A stretch of 64,000 nucleotides of DNA from Oreohelix idahoensis (taxonomy: Eukaryota > Mollusca > Gastropoda > Stylommatophora > Oreohelicidae): positions 62,001 to 126,000 of the forward strand of contig JAMPIV010008530.1 of NCBI GenBank assembly GCA_024509875.1, read 5' to 3'. Below, one piece after another: positions 1-11,104 of the stretch. Each line of letters opens with the position of its first letter. Position 1 is the first letter of the stretch. The notes below the pieces were generated by a model. It searched no databases. It had not been told where the DNA came from and was given only the letters and a program-made list of their open reading frames with translations. A program made the translations under genes and the position numbers.

Positions 1-1550
1 GCCCACGCCGCGGGTCATCACCCGCCATGGAAATTAATTTGCTAGACGTGAAAGCAAAACGTTACCCTTGGAACGGGATGAGAACGGAGATCAAAAGGAA
101 AAATCTGACTGAACGCGTGCTTGAAACTAGCAAGGCTAAAAGACGCAATTGGTGGGGAAAGGAGGAAAAGTCACGTCCCCAAGTTGACACAAGGTAAAGA
201 AATCGACAAAAGGGACCTTAGCTATTATACGCAACAGTCATTTCTTGGACCCTTATGCGATAACTTAGTCTGTTTATTTGAATGCAGTGACGAACGCATT
301 ACAAAAGATGCTCGCAAATATTTAAAAAAAACCAAATAACCTTGAAAAGTAACTTTTTCTTAATAATAATAATGTTAGGAATATAAAACCTAGCTGGCCG
401 GATGGCCCATCTTGAGCAGTGAAATAATATGCTTTCATTTATACAGACGGATAGACAATAAGAAAGATATTGACAAAAGACTGTGTTGTTCATATCAACG
501 AGCGACTGCATTGAAACAAAAATGTCCCTAATTTTCAAAAACTGCAGCCTTGAGACGCAAGTGCTAAAATCTAATTGGAATGAAAGAGACGGGATGGGGT
601 GGAGAATTGTGGCTAAAAATAACTTTAAAGGCAAAATTGTGTAGGGGAAGGCAGAGTTGGTTCAAAAAACAAGTGTGTTTTTTTTGTGAAATGCAAGTAG
701 AGACAGACGGACCAACAGACAATAATACATACTTGACTGAGGTATGACTGAATTGACTTTTTGGAAAGGGGTTTGAATTTGAAAAAGAAAAAGCGCTGAT
801 TGGCCACAGATAAACATAATATCGGCGCTCAGACGCGCATCTTTGCCATTCAGTATAAGTTGTCCAGTGGTAGACACAGTAATTATTTAGTGGTATAAGT
901 CCCAGAAGCTAATTGCAATATTTAGAGGGACGCCATACTAAAGCCAGCAGCTCAGCTGAGTTTTGCTAGCATATACTGTGTTCTATATTCATAATTCTGG
1001 TAAGACTGAAAGTATTTCTTTGTACATTTTAATATTTGTTTAATGTTTCGAGTGATTTGATACTGCCATATCAAAATCTATCCCTTACAACAAGTAAGGA
1101 TTCGTTCTAGACCCCCCGCCCTAGTTCAGGGTCTAGAGACAAACAAAATACATAAACTCCAGCAAGGATTATGAAGGGCGGATCAAGGGTTGAGATCAGT
1201 GAAACATATCACCTATCCTATTCTATGGCAAGAAGCTAATGAACATATTTCAGAATATGTAGTCTGGGGGAACTTATACTATGTGAAACCAACTTGGTAA
1301 GGTGTGCTGTATGGTCAGAGAGATCTGACCCTGTCTATGTGGTGTTGATGTATAATGTTGAGTGTAGTAGTGGCTCAGGAGGTAGAGTTCTGACGCATGA
1401 CCAATACTTTTATTTCAGAACTGTGAGTTTTTTATTTGGCACCAAAGTGGTGTCTAATGATGTGTTGAAGAATCAAAGAGTGGACCCGTGCAGTATAATA
1501 TTTTGGCAGAGCAGCCTTAATTTGCCCCCAAGCACGGAGAGGCGGGGCCA
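1..1550. other. Unassigned AT-rich DNA
   Basis: I see no coding region, terminal repeats or RNA gene in this stretch. The open frames present are short, lack any domain signature and overlap each other on both strands. It may hold old, eroded repeats that cannot be recognised without a repeat library. Confidence 0.5.
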
Positions 1551-1628
1551 CCAGATTCCAGCACCAGATTCCAGCACCAGATTCCAGCACCAGATTCCAG
1601 CACCAGATTCCAGCACCAGATTCCAGCA
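1551..1628. repeat. 13-bp minisatellite, six copies
   Basis: Six head-to-tail copies of ccagattccagca run without visible mismatches. Because 13 is not a multiple of three, the translation cycles through RFQHQIPAPDSST-like text. The apparent ORF across it is therefore a by-product of the repeat and not a gene. Confidence 0.9.
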
Positions 1629-2286
1629 CCAGAACTACTCATTCAGATACGTGAGCGTCTGGCCTGTTGGAAATTTACCAACGTAGTTTCTAAATACACT
1701 AACTATATTCCCATCAATAAATGGACAATGTTAGTAGCCATAGACAGGGAGTGATGAGGCCACCCCAACAGCACATCCATTCATCATTCTCCCAGCTAAA
1801 TTAAAAATATAAACAGTAGTAATATTAACTAGTCTTGTAAAATACATATGTACACACCTTTCATTTATTATGCCATATATTCATGCATTTCATTCCTAAT
1901 TTCAAAACCTTTCATATGTTCTGACCAAACTAAAACCTTGGTTCAGAACAAATAAACTTAAAGAAAATATTACTATCAAAATTTTACACAACATGAGTTA
2001 GTTCAGTGTGTTGTAACATTTTATTAATATTATTAGACTTATTAAATATCTGTGTGTGTGTATGTAAACTACCACAACACATTACATATCATTACCATAG
2101 AATCTTAACGTAGCCACATTCATTAGTAAAAAAAGATAGGTGTGAGGTCGTAGTGGTAGCAAGAAGGGCCTTCTGTAAATTCACAGCTACATTTATCTCA
2201 GGAGCCTTCACAGCTGACCTCATGCATCACACTAAGTAATATCACAATCATACAATACCATCAAAACCACTACACCAATCTTCTCC
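1629..2286. other. Unassigned non-coding DNA
   Basis: No coding region or bounded element is recognisable here. There is a short GT-rich run near 2051-2064. Nothing else stands out. Confidence 0.4.
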
Positions 2287-2403
2287 CATTCTGCAGACAT
2301 GGCCAAACCATCTTAGTTGGGACTGATCTATTTGGGTCTGCAGCGGGTGGGATTTTAGGCCTTGACGTATCGTCTGGTTGCGGACCATGTCTCTTCTTTT
2401 TAC
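2287..2403 (-). mobile_element. RTE-like retrotransposon fragment (family R3)
   Basis: On the minus strand this short piece matches the 3' coding part of the R3 element seen more fully at 39068-39655 and 50445-51098. The shared part includes the text around 'tgcagacccaa' and the reverse complement of 'ctgcagacatggccaaac'. It is a scrap of the C-terminal region after the reverse transcriptase, with both ends eroded. No function remains. Confidence 0.75.
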
Positions 2404-4871
2404 CGGACCAGATTGTCGTGAATTATTCTAATCCCCATATATAAATTAAAACGTAAATGCAAAGCCTAACAAATAAATTTAATAAAAGGAAAGAAGAATG
2501 GTAAAGAACAGTGCTGTCACAATGACTGTACTCGAAATCCCCCTTGTTTTTTACTTCGTCGGCAAATTGTAACGCTTTCACGTTGATAGTAAAAGCCTAC
2601 TGTATTATTACCCGCTTTCTTCAATGAAACGTGTGCTGTATTTCTTGGAAAAACATTGAGATACGCAAGCTGATCAATGACCTAAATTTAATATTTCATT
2701 CATTCCATTTTATACACGGCGTAACTAAAGACAGATGGACTAAAGGATAGAGAGAAGGGAGAGGCAGAAAGCCGAACACGTGCAACACTAAACACGCGTC
2801 GCGCGATACACAATTGCTGCCATCACGCGTGTAAGGCCACATGCACTAACTTTATTTCAAATCGACAGTGATAAAATTCACTACCCTTCCCAGAGTTAGG
2901 TTTTAAAATCCTGAAAAACGCTTATTAGGAAAGATGACAATAGATGGGTTTACGTTTGAAAACATTACAGTACCCAGACAGCACATCTTCGAAACAGGAG
3001 GTAGAAGAAATTGCATATTTTGAACGCAGCATATTAGCTCTATTAAATATATATATTTGGGTTCCTTAGGGTTTGCTGACAAAGAATATGTAAAACGTTA
3101 CGCAAATAGTCTAGGAATTACCAAGTTATGGCCAAAATAAAATAGTGGGGGTGCCTGACAGCATGAAATCATTTCTGTTCATAAAATTTTTTTATAACGT
3201 GTTTGAAAAAACATTACGTACGGAAATAGCCTACCATGTTAACTCCTATATGATTGGAGCGCAACAAATGAAAGACTAAACACGATTGGTCGGACTATAA
3301 ATACTATCTTTCGTTGTCAGGGGAAACGGGAGTAGGAGTATTTTTTTGAAAAGATGTGTGGACAGGGTTTCATTGGTTAGAGCTGCGAATATACACAATT
3401 CAGAGCGTCTGTTCATTGCCACATCTTGTAATAAACCTACTAAGAAACAGTGCGTTGAGCACCAGGATATATTTTTCCTAAAATAAAGCCTGAGACATCG
3501 GCAGATCGGAGTTGTGCTATATTCATTGCCAGTCAACGAAACTGTTTATTATTATTTCCATGAATTGTGGTAAGCTTGAAATATTCAATATCTTTTAATG
3601 AAAATTGAATGTAAATTGATAATTTATGTCTGTATATATGTGTGGTTCAGTAGCGAACATGATGTAAAGCCTATAAGCTCCAGCCTGAACAGAGGGTGTC
3701 GGAGGAAAGTACAACTGCATGGAATGGCCAAACAGTACACTGACACCTAGATTATTAACTAGAGAGAAATAATGCTGGAATTGCAGAGGCGTAGTAACCA
3801 TTAGGGAGGGAAATACTGGTATAAAGTATTTCAGATGAAGCTGACAGTTGGCCTAACGCTCTGAACTCAATGTTTGTGAGGTATTGTGCTCAGTGTAGAA
3901 CTAGAGTGTAAATTAGTTCTGACGTAGAAGGTACACCCTTCTTGTTTCAGGGACCGTGGTCTTAAAGTTATTGAGCAGCACCGGGTCAGAGCTTTGCTGA
4001 AGCCAGAAGTGGACAGCATACTCCTTGGTCCATATAGCAACCAGTGGGGTGGCTCCAGAACTCATTACAGTTAACGAGCAGAGGAGTCTTTTACTGCAGT
4101 CATCACGCAAGATAAGAGAGTGTGGCCATGGAGCTCAACATTATGTACCCCCATCTTAAAATGACATTATAAACAAAAATTAAGAGGGGAATTTAATTGT
4201 TTTAATATCAGGAACTGAGAACATCTCCAATACTAGTTCCAATAGAAACAAACTATTGAAGTCATGATGACAAATACCAACAGAGCTTGAACAAAACAAA
4301 ACCAGTATTACCTCATGTTACCACTACACAACTGACACACATAGGATAACATTAATAATATATGTCACTATAAGAATCATATTAATAAATTCTGTACATA
4401 TAACTTGTAATTAAAATTGATTGTGATTCCTGGTTCCCTTTGTATTTGAATCAGGACACATATACATTCATGACGGCACTGAATACATATTGTTATTTGA
4501 AAAGTTATCAGTGACTCCTTTAAGATATCCTCTTAGAGTGTTATATGTATGTGAGTGTCACAGTGTTGTCAAGTGTGGTGGAATAAATTAAATTGTTTAT
4601 CTGTCTGTTGTTGTTATGACTTACACTTCATCATACACATACCCTAGACATAAAACGTAGTCATCACATTATTCCAGAATAATTCTGACTGAGATATATA
4701 TATATATGTGGCAGCAAGTAAGGTTATCTATAATACACTACTCTTATTAGATATAGATACCTTCACAGCTGATCTCAGTCAGTACACTAAGTCCCCTATA
4801 AATATTTATAACATCCCACTTTACCGGACCAGATATAAAACGTTAACAATTGTTCAGATCAATGTAACATT
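2404..4871. other. Unassigned non-coding DNA
   Basis: No gene or bounded element is recognisable over about 2.5 kb. Several small open frames on the minus strand (3276-4110) show no domain, no repeated copy elsewhere in the window and no convincing start context, so I do not call them genes. Confidence 0.45.
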
Positions 4872-5070
4872 ATTCTTGACTTCTGGAAATATCTTGTGAA
4901 CCCCCTTCAGGTAGAAGTGTTATTAACATTCTATCTACATCTCTGCCAAGCGTAATCTTATGCGCAGGTAGATACCTTGGAAGCCAATATTAGATACTCT
5001 TGAGTTTTGGTCACTGTTGGACCATTACTGCAAAGCAGGGGAGGCAATCCGTGACAGTGCTGGATTAATT
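4872..5070 (+). repeat. Dispersed repeat, copy 1 (inverted copy at 40280-40470)
   Basis: This segment shows clear, diverged similarity to the reverse complement of 40280-40470. Shared landmarks are 'ctatctacatctctgccaag', 'cttgagttttgg' and 'actgcaaagcaggggaggca'. I cannot assign it to a family. It has no coding capacity and was present before G1 inserted just downstream. Confidence 0.65.
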
Positions 5071-5257
5071 TTCAGACTGAAAAATTAGCTTTATCTTAAA
5101 TGAAAAGCATTGCCCTCTTTCAGAACAGACAACGAAACCCTGCCTCCTTAAATTTTTGCCGGAAAGCCCATTTGAAGAGTGCCACACAGTCAGGTGGGAC
5201 ACTGAGGCTTGCTTTCAAATTGGTGATTCATCAGATGAATTGTAAACAGAAGCTACT

Positions 5258-5492
5258 TGTTGATATTTACCGTCGTGTGTAGTAAATATTGTTAATTATA
5301 ATGAGACGTGGCTGGCTGTCATACATTCTCACGTTATGAAGTTTAATCACGAAGACCGAACACAATAAATACATAGGACATATTTAATAGGACATCTTTA
5401 GAAGTAGGAGGTAGTAAGAAGAGTTCTCATAAGGGCAAGTAACTCTAGTCGGGAAAACAAAGTATCAGCATGGAAACGTATATACATCAACA
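5258..5492 (-). repeat. G1 3' LTR
   Basis: This is a 235-bp long terminal repeat, TGTTGAT...ATCAACA. On the minus strand it is preceded by the purine run AATGGGGGAAA (plus strand 5493-5503), the likely polypurine tract that primes plus-strand synthesis. Confidence 0.93.
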
Positions 5493-5784
5493 TTTCCCCC
5501 ATTCTTTATGAGTGAACAAAGTCATTCATCCAAGAGGGTTTCTTGCGATCTCTTTGAGGTCTCTTAGAGCAAGATGGTAGGAGAGAATGTTCTTTGCCAG
5601 CTTTCTCAGGACTAGAAGTAGCTGGAGTTGAAGGATTATCTTCTGTAGGATTGGAGCTATGTGCTTCACTAGTGTTCTCCATGTCTGGCAAAACAACCTG
5701 TTGCTCGGGTAGAACTGGAGAGGAGACATTAATTTCCAGGTCCTCGGAATCAGTTGTGAAAGGTGTTGTTTTAGGTCTTAGATG

Positions 5785-6131
5785 GGAGCCGCGCTAGCGT
5801 TGTGGTTACAACACCGCTCTGGCGACCGGGTGATTCAGGATCAAACCCGGGCGACGGCATTTGAGGATTTTTCGTCGACCGGGAATTGGACTGGATTAAC
5901 TCGAGACCTGGCGAGAACATTTGAAGGAGTGTCGTCGACCAGGGATTGGCGGCTCCTGAGCCGACCCAGCTGTAATGGGTACCTCCGAAATCGGCGAGTA
6001 CCTGCCTGAATGGCGAGGGACACCTGTCTCTGTACAAGAAAAGGGATACTCACGTAAAATCAATGTCAGGTTAGACATTAACAATAACCTGAGATTTCGC
6101 CTCGAGTATTAGCGGGCGTACGGGAAAAAAA
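5785..6131 (+). mobile_element. tRNA-derived SINE with 12-bp TSD
   Basis: A 347-bp insertion is flanked by the perfect 12-bp duplication aggtcttagatg (5773-5784 and 6132-6143) and ends in a short A run. The head resembles a tRNA with RNA polymerase III A and B boxes. The body repeats the motif 'gtcgtcgacc...ggga' at two places. It has no coding capacity and would depend on LINE machinery, probably one of the RTE-like elements. It inserted into the integrase tail of G1, so it is younger than G1. Confidence 0.9.
5795..5848 (+). promoter_or_regulatory. SINE internal Pol III promoter (A and B boxes)
   Basis: TAGCGTTGTGG (5795-5805) approximates the A box. GGATCAAACCC (5838-5848) approximates the B box GGTTCRANNCC. 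Their spacing of about 33 bp and position at the 5' end fit a tRNA-derived promoter. Confidence 0.75.
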
Positions 6132-7508
6132 AGGTCTTAGATGAATTCTGTTTCTGACATATTGACCTCCATTCTCCCCTTCAACGAGATAAGATCTTTC
6201 AGAGAGCCTCTTATCAATCCTTCCAGGTTGCCAGTTTGGTTGTTCAGGGTCTTGATAGTAGACTGGCTGGTGAGACAACTTGGGCAGATCATGAGCAGTT
6301 TTATCATAATACTTCTTCACTGATCTGTCTCTCTTGCCTCTACTTTCAATAACTCTACTGTGAGATGCAACGGGTTTCACTGCAGAAGGTATCAGTGTAC
6401 GCAGTTTCCTGTTGAACAGTATTTCTGCTGGACTTTGATCAAACCCTTGTCTCGGCGTATTACGAAGTTCAAGTAGTGCCTCTTGTTCATCTGTATTGTT
6501 CTGAACAGTCTTTCTCATCATACCCTTGATGAGTTTCACAGCAGATTCAGCTAATCCATTGGCTTTATGGTGACCTGGTGCTGATTTAACATGAAGTATT
6601 CCCCATCTAGCAGTAAATGATCTGAACTGTGCAGACGTAAACTGAGTACCTTGGTCAGATACAATAACTTTGGGAACACCATAACGAGAAAAATGAGACT
6701 TCAATTTCCTGATGACTAACTGTGCTGTCATTGTAGATAGAAAGTCTACTTCAATGAAGTTGGAAAAGTAGTCAATCAGGACTAAATAATATCGGCCTTC
6801 TATAATAAAGATGTCAGGGCCAACTTTCTCCCAGGGTGATAAACCTCTTGAGTGTTGGTTTAAAGGTTCTTTAGTATTCCTTGCCTTCGTTTCTTGACAT
6901 TCTGGACAACTGTCAGCTATCTGTCGAATCTCATCTGTCATGCCGATCCAAAACAGACAACTTCTGGCCCAGCGCATCATGCTGTCAAATGCAAGATGAG
7001 CAGCGTGTAGCTTTTGCTTGATTTCAGGCCTCAGTGCTTTTGGGATAAGAATACGCTCTCCTTTAAGTATTATGCCTTGTTCTGTTGTCAGAGTATCACG
7101 AATGCCAAAATAAGGCATAAGCTCAGCTGGTACATAAGACTTTCTTTTAGGCCACCCATCCAAAATGGTCGACTTCAACCTCTGGAGCACGCTGTCTTTG
7201 AGAGTTTCAGCTTTAATCTTTTCCATCATCACATCTGGTATTTCAGGTAATCTTACAGGTGCATCAGTTCCTGCATTGCTTTCTCCATCAGCTAAGGAAT
7301 CCAATGTGACATTATGGATACACACTCTGGAAAGTGTGTCGGCTATAAGAAGATCGGAACCTTGTACGCATTGGAATTCAAAGTCATATCGATGGCTGCG
7401 CATCAGTAAATTCGGTAGTCTTCGAGGAATTTGACTCAGAGGTTTCTTCACGATGGCTGCCAAAGGTTTATGGTCGTTGATGACTGTAACTTTCTTTCCA
7501 TAAGTGTA

Positions 7509-9296
7509 CTAGTCAAAGCGTTCCAAACCATATACAACAGCTAAGAGTTCCTTCTCAATTTGAGCCCAGCGTTGTTCTGTTTCAGTTAGAGCTCTTGAAG
7601 CAAACTCTATTGGATGACCATTTTGTAGGAGGACAGCCCCAAGTCCATAGCTGCCACTATCAACTTGAATACACAAAGATTCATCAGGATCATAGTATGC
7701 GAGTACTGGAGTAGAAGTAATCAGTTTCTTGACACTCTTGAAAGCTTGATCACATTCAGCAGACCAGATAAAGGGAGTATCCTTACGGGTAAGTTCTCTT
7801 ATTGGATGAAGAACTTCTGAAAGATTTTTGAGAAACTTTGCTAGATACTGTATCATGCCGCAAAATCTGCGAACCTCATGACAGTCCTTAGGAACGTGCA
7901 TGTTTAGTATTGTCTCAACCTTTTTCTTGTCTGGTTCAACACCTCGAGCAGTAATAAGGTGACCCATGAAGGTAATTTCTTCTTTCTTCTCTTGAGCTTT
8001 GGCGTCATTCAGTTTAATGCCTTTTTCTTTACACCTATGTTTCAGTGCTTTAAGTTTCAGATCATGGTCCTTAATTGCTTGCTGTCTGTTTGATCCACAA
8101 CCTGCAATAACTATGTCATCAGCAACATTGATGCAACCATGACGACCTTCAAGAGCTTGTGCTAGATGCCTCTGGAAAATTTCACTGCTTACATTCAAGC
8201 CAAATGGTAATCTAGACCATCTGAACCTACCATAAGGTGTGATCATTGTTGTAAGTTTACTAGACTTCTCATCAAGTTTGATATGCCAGAATGCTTCCTT
8301 GATATCCAGCTTTGTGAAAATCTTGGCATTATTGAGTTCAGGCAATACATCATCCAAAGTTGGTAATCTGTAATGCTCTCTCTGCAAAGCCTCATTCAGG
8401 GGTCTAGGATCAATGCATATTCTTAAAGAACCATCAGACTTTTCAACAACAGCCATTTGGTTAACCCATTCAGTCGGTTCCTCTACTGGTATTAATATAC
8501 CTCTGTTCATTAGATTTTGAAGCTCTGACTTTACCTTGCTCTTAAGAGAAAATTGTATTTTTCTGCACGGCAGTGCCTTTGGACGAATATTAGGATCAAT
8601 ATGCAACACAGCTTCACCCAGGACACCTAGATGGTTATTAGAGTTATGATCATTATCTGAACTGTCAGTAGCCACCTTAGCAATACATTTGTTTGTGTTG
8701 ACTGTCACAAACTGTAGATCCTGCAGTGTGTTGTTGCCCAGAAAACATGTGAATCTATTTTTCACAACAGTAAACCTTATATTGTGTTTTGTCCCAGTCT
8801 TAGGATTCTCAGCAGTTAATATAACTTCTCCCAGTGGAGTCATCTTAGTACCATTCCACATAACAAGCCTCTGTTTAGTGGGTAACAATTGTTCTTGCAT
8901 CACAAAGCGTTGACAGATTGTATTCACATCAGCTGCTGTGTCTAGCTGAAATTTTACCATTTTTCCATTGACAATGAGTTGTGCAGATGTACAAGCTTTG
9001 CTAGACTTCACATAATTAAGAACAACTTCAGAATCTTCCACTGACTCTGTGTGAACAGTGTGAACTTTCTTGCATTTAACTTTGAAATGGTTTCTTCCCC
9101 CACAGTTTGAGCAAAACTTCCCCCATGCAGGACACTTTTTCTTAATCAATAGATGTTTCTGTCCGCAGTAATGACACTCCTTTCTAGGTTCAAAGTACCC
9201 ACTGTCAGTGTTACTTTGATAAGCTTTACCAGCAGCATGCCCAGTGTCTCTCTTGGGAGGTTTATGGTTGAGTGATTTTTTTCTGTACCTTTTCAA
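7509..9296 (-). pseudogene. G1 pol: zinc knuckles, protease, reverse transcriptase, RNase H start
   Basis: The 595-codon frame carries two zinc-knuckle-like clusters near residues 42-75 (CHYCGQKH and CSNCGGRNHFKVKC). Next come an aspartic protease motif (LDTAADVNTI, near residue 118), the reverse transcriptase with KLDIKEAFWHIKL (motif A), LPFGLNVS and the catalytic VADDIVIAG (motif C), and the first RNase H aspartate in IQVDSGSYGLGAVLL. Reverse transcription would take place in cytoplasmic particles. The frame ends at an amber codon after ERFD, and the rest of RNase H and integrase continue in the same frame beyond it. Catalytic residues are intact. The start is nominal, because translation probably arrives from gag by a frame change at the A7 run near 9276-9282. 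Confidence 0.92.
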
Positions 9297-9852
9297 CCCT
9301 TGCTTCAGAAGGTTGTACTGTATTAGTCATCTCACATATGTCTTTTCCAGTTTGCTCAAAGATTCTGCATATGTGAATGGCTTTCTTTAGATCGAGGTCA
9401 GCTTCTCTCAAGAGCTTTTCTTGTAACCTTTTGTTAACAGTAAAGACAATTGTGTCTCTTATCATACGATCCTTGGCGTTGAAGTTGCACAAATCTGCCT
9501 TAGTTCTCAGCTCAGTCAAAAAAGAATTAAAAGGATCTTGAAGAGGTGTGTTCTAGAATCTTAAGGTATGTAATACTTCATTGCTTCGTGAGCTACAATG
9601 GTTCTGGAGCAAATCGAGAATTTTAGTAGGATTAGAGTGGTCTCTTTCCTCTGCAAGATGATCAAAAACTTCAACAGCTTGAGGTCCAGCACAGTGTAGA
9701 ATAATGGCCGCCCGAACAGAATCAGGTTTAGACGCCACCTCTGAAGCATGCATGTATAATTCTAACTGTCGTCTCCATTTACGAAATGTGTCTGGTTCGA
9801 CGTTATTTATGTCTAGGCAGGGTGGTAACCGAAATAAGGGCCGTTCTGCCAT
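9262..9852 (-). pseudogene. G1 gag (capsid-like), one internal stop
   Basis: I take the start at MAERPLFRLPPCLD (9852), with the typical N-terminus of this Gypsy lineage, rather than an upstream Met. Capsid-like text follows (FRKWRRQLELYM, then AGPQAVEVFDHL). An in-frame TAG near 9556 interrupts it, after which the same frame continues with DPFNSFLTELRTKADLCNF to 9262. The final 35 bases overlap pol in another frame. The overlap contains seven adenines on the coding strand. Loss of one A would put gag and pol in register, so this is either programmed +1 shifting or a simple indel. Confidence 0.85.
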
Positions 9853-9986
9853 GACGAAATGTCTAATAATGGTATGCAAGCAGTAACCAGTAATCTCACC
9901 TCAAGTCTAATGACATTCAGCACACGTGTTACAAGATATTCAGCAGAATAGTCCGAATTCTGTAGAAATAAACACCGCTGTCACCA

Positions 9987-10220
9987 TGTTGATATTTACC
10001 GTCGTGTGTAGTAAATATTGTTAATTATAATGAGACGTGGCTGGCTGTCATACATTCTCACGTTATGAAGTTTAATCACGAAGACCGAACACACTGAATA
10101 CATAGGACATATTTAATCGGACATCTTTAAAAGTAGGAGGTAGTAAGAAGAGTTCCCATAAGGGCAAGTAACTCTATTGGGAAAACAAAGTATCAGCATG
10201 GAAACGTATATACATCAACA
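9987..10220 (-). repeat. G1 5' LTR and adjoining primer-binding site
   Basis: This 234-bp LTR has the same ends as the 3' copy. On the minus strand it is followed immediately by TGGTGACAGCGG (plus strand 9975-9986), a primer-binding-site-like sequence beginning TGG as expected for the CCA end of a tRNA. G2 has a similar PBS (TGGTGGCAGCGG), so G1 and G2 probably use the same primer tRNA. Confidence 0.92.
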
Positions 10221-10366
10221 CTACTAAAATAGTAAGAATGTAAAAAACGTCACAGTTAAAGAATGGATTTAGACAGAAGTGTTGTAAAGATTTGCTAGCT
10301 AAGGTAAGAGTGAGAACATCAAAGGAAGACAGAGTATTAAAAAATACATTATAAAAACACCAAAAC

Positions 10367-10586
10367 AGCCCCTGCAGACCCAAGTGGAACAGTTCCAACT
10401 ACGATGGTTTGGCCTTTGTCTGCAGAATGAGAGAAGATCGACTTCCACGACTATTATGGGAAACCTAGTGACAGGGAACCAGACCTTCAGGATGACCCAG
10501 AGTTCACTGGGAGGGCATGCGACAATCTCTGAGCGACCAGCGATTTGATTGGAACCAGACCAGGAAGAAGACAGCTGATAAGATAG
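10367..10586 (+). mobile_element. RTE-like fragment R3, left half (right half at 25950-26044)
   Basis: This is a decayed copy of the R3 3' region, matching 39360-39600 from 'ctgcagacccaagt' to 'gataagatag'. It stops exactly where the family A array begins and resumes at 25950 with 'tctggctctc', proving that the array inserted into it. The duplicated 5 bp GATAG occurs on both sides. Confidence 0.88.
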
Positions 10587-11104
10587 TGTTAAGTCATGTT
10601 TTATTAATGGGAGTTAAAGATTTGTATGTATGGGTCGGATTTTTGTACACACGCTAGTTAGCACGCTTTAGTGATGAGATGATTTTTTAGTTGGGGGCTT
10701 TAGGCTCGGTAATTTTTGAACATAGCTCAACTGAGTGGTTGTTAGTTTGTTTTTTAAAAATAGGATAAAGAAAGTTTTCGTATCTTCTTATTGAGGTTTT
10801 TGGGAGAGACGGGTGAGCTGAGCGATAGTCTCACGCGGTTAGTCCGCGCATGAGTGATTTTTACTGGGCTGTTTTGAGAAATTGTAATCTCGACACAGTG
10901 TGTTCCTGGCAGAGCTTCGAGATGGTCGTTTTCCATCTCGCGAGTGTGTTCCAGTGTATTTTCGTGAAAGGGAGAATTTAATATATAGATATATCCATAT
11001 TTCCTATGTTGGAAGTGAAGATTGAGAGATATTGACGGGAATGTTCTTTGCCCCGGTATTTGCTATTTAAAGCCTTGGATATAATGGCTTGCTAATGTAC
11101 TGTT

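Larger units (their letters stand above)
5506..7508 (-). pseudogene. G1 RNase H end and integrase, interrupted by a SINE
   Basis: This is the C-terminal part of the pol polyprotein. It follows in frame from an amber stop at 7509-7511. It holds the end of RNase H, the HHCC zinc-binding region of integrase (HAAHLAF, then CPECQE) and the DDE catalytic core, with D in GPDIFII, D in VSDQGTQF and E in NGLAESAV. Integrase would join the cDNA to host DNA in the nucleus. The C-terminal tail is split by the SINE at 5785-6131. The original tail resumes at 5506-5780 and ends in the basic text RDRKKPSWMNDFV, which resembles Gypsy integrase tails. All catalytic residues are present, so damage is limited to the stop and the SINE. 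Confidence 0.9.
5258..10220 (-). mobile_element. Gypsy-type LTR retrotransposon G1, complete but mutated
   Basis: A 4.96-kb element is read on the minus strand. It is bounded by LTRs of 235 and 234 bp that begin TGTTGAT and end ATCAACA, and flanked by the 5-bp duplication CTACT (5253-5257 and 10221-10225). Order on the minus strand is LTR, primer-binding site, gag, protease, reverse transcriptase, RNase H, integrase, polypurine tract, LTR, which is Gypsy (Metaviridae-type) order. The LTRs differ at only a handful of positions, so insertion looks fairly recent. Coding capacity is broken by a stop in gag, a one-base frame offset between gag and pol, a stop inside RNase H and a SINE in the integrase C-terminus. 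Confidence 0.95.

Noticed and set aside
1294..1686. Possible gene of 130 codons
   Set aside because: A third of it is the translated 13-bp minisatellite, and the rest has no domain, no splice context and no other support.
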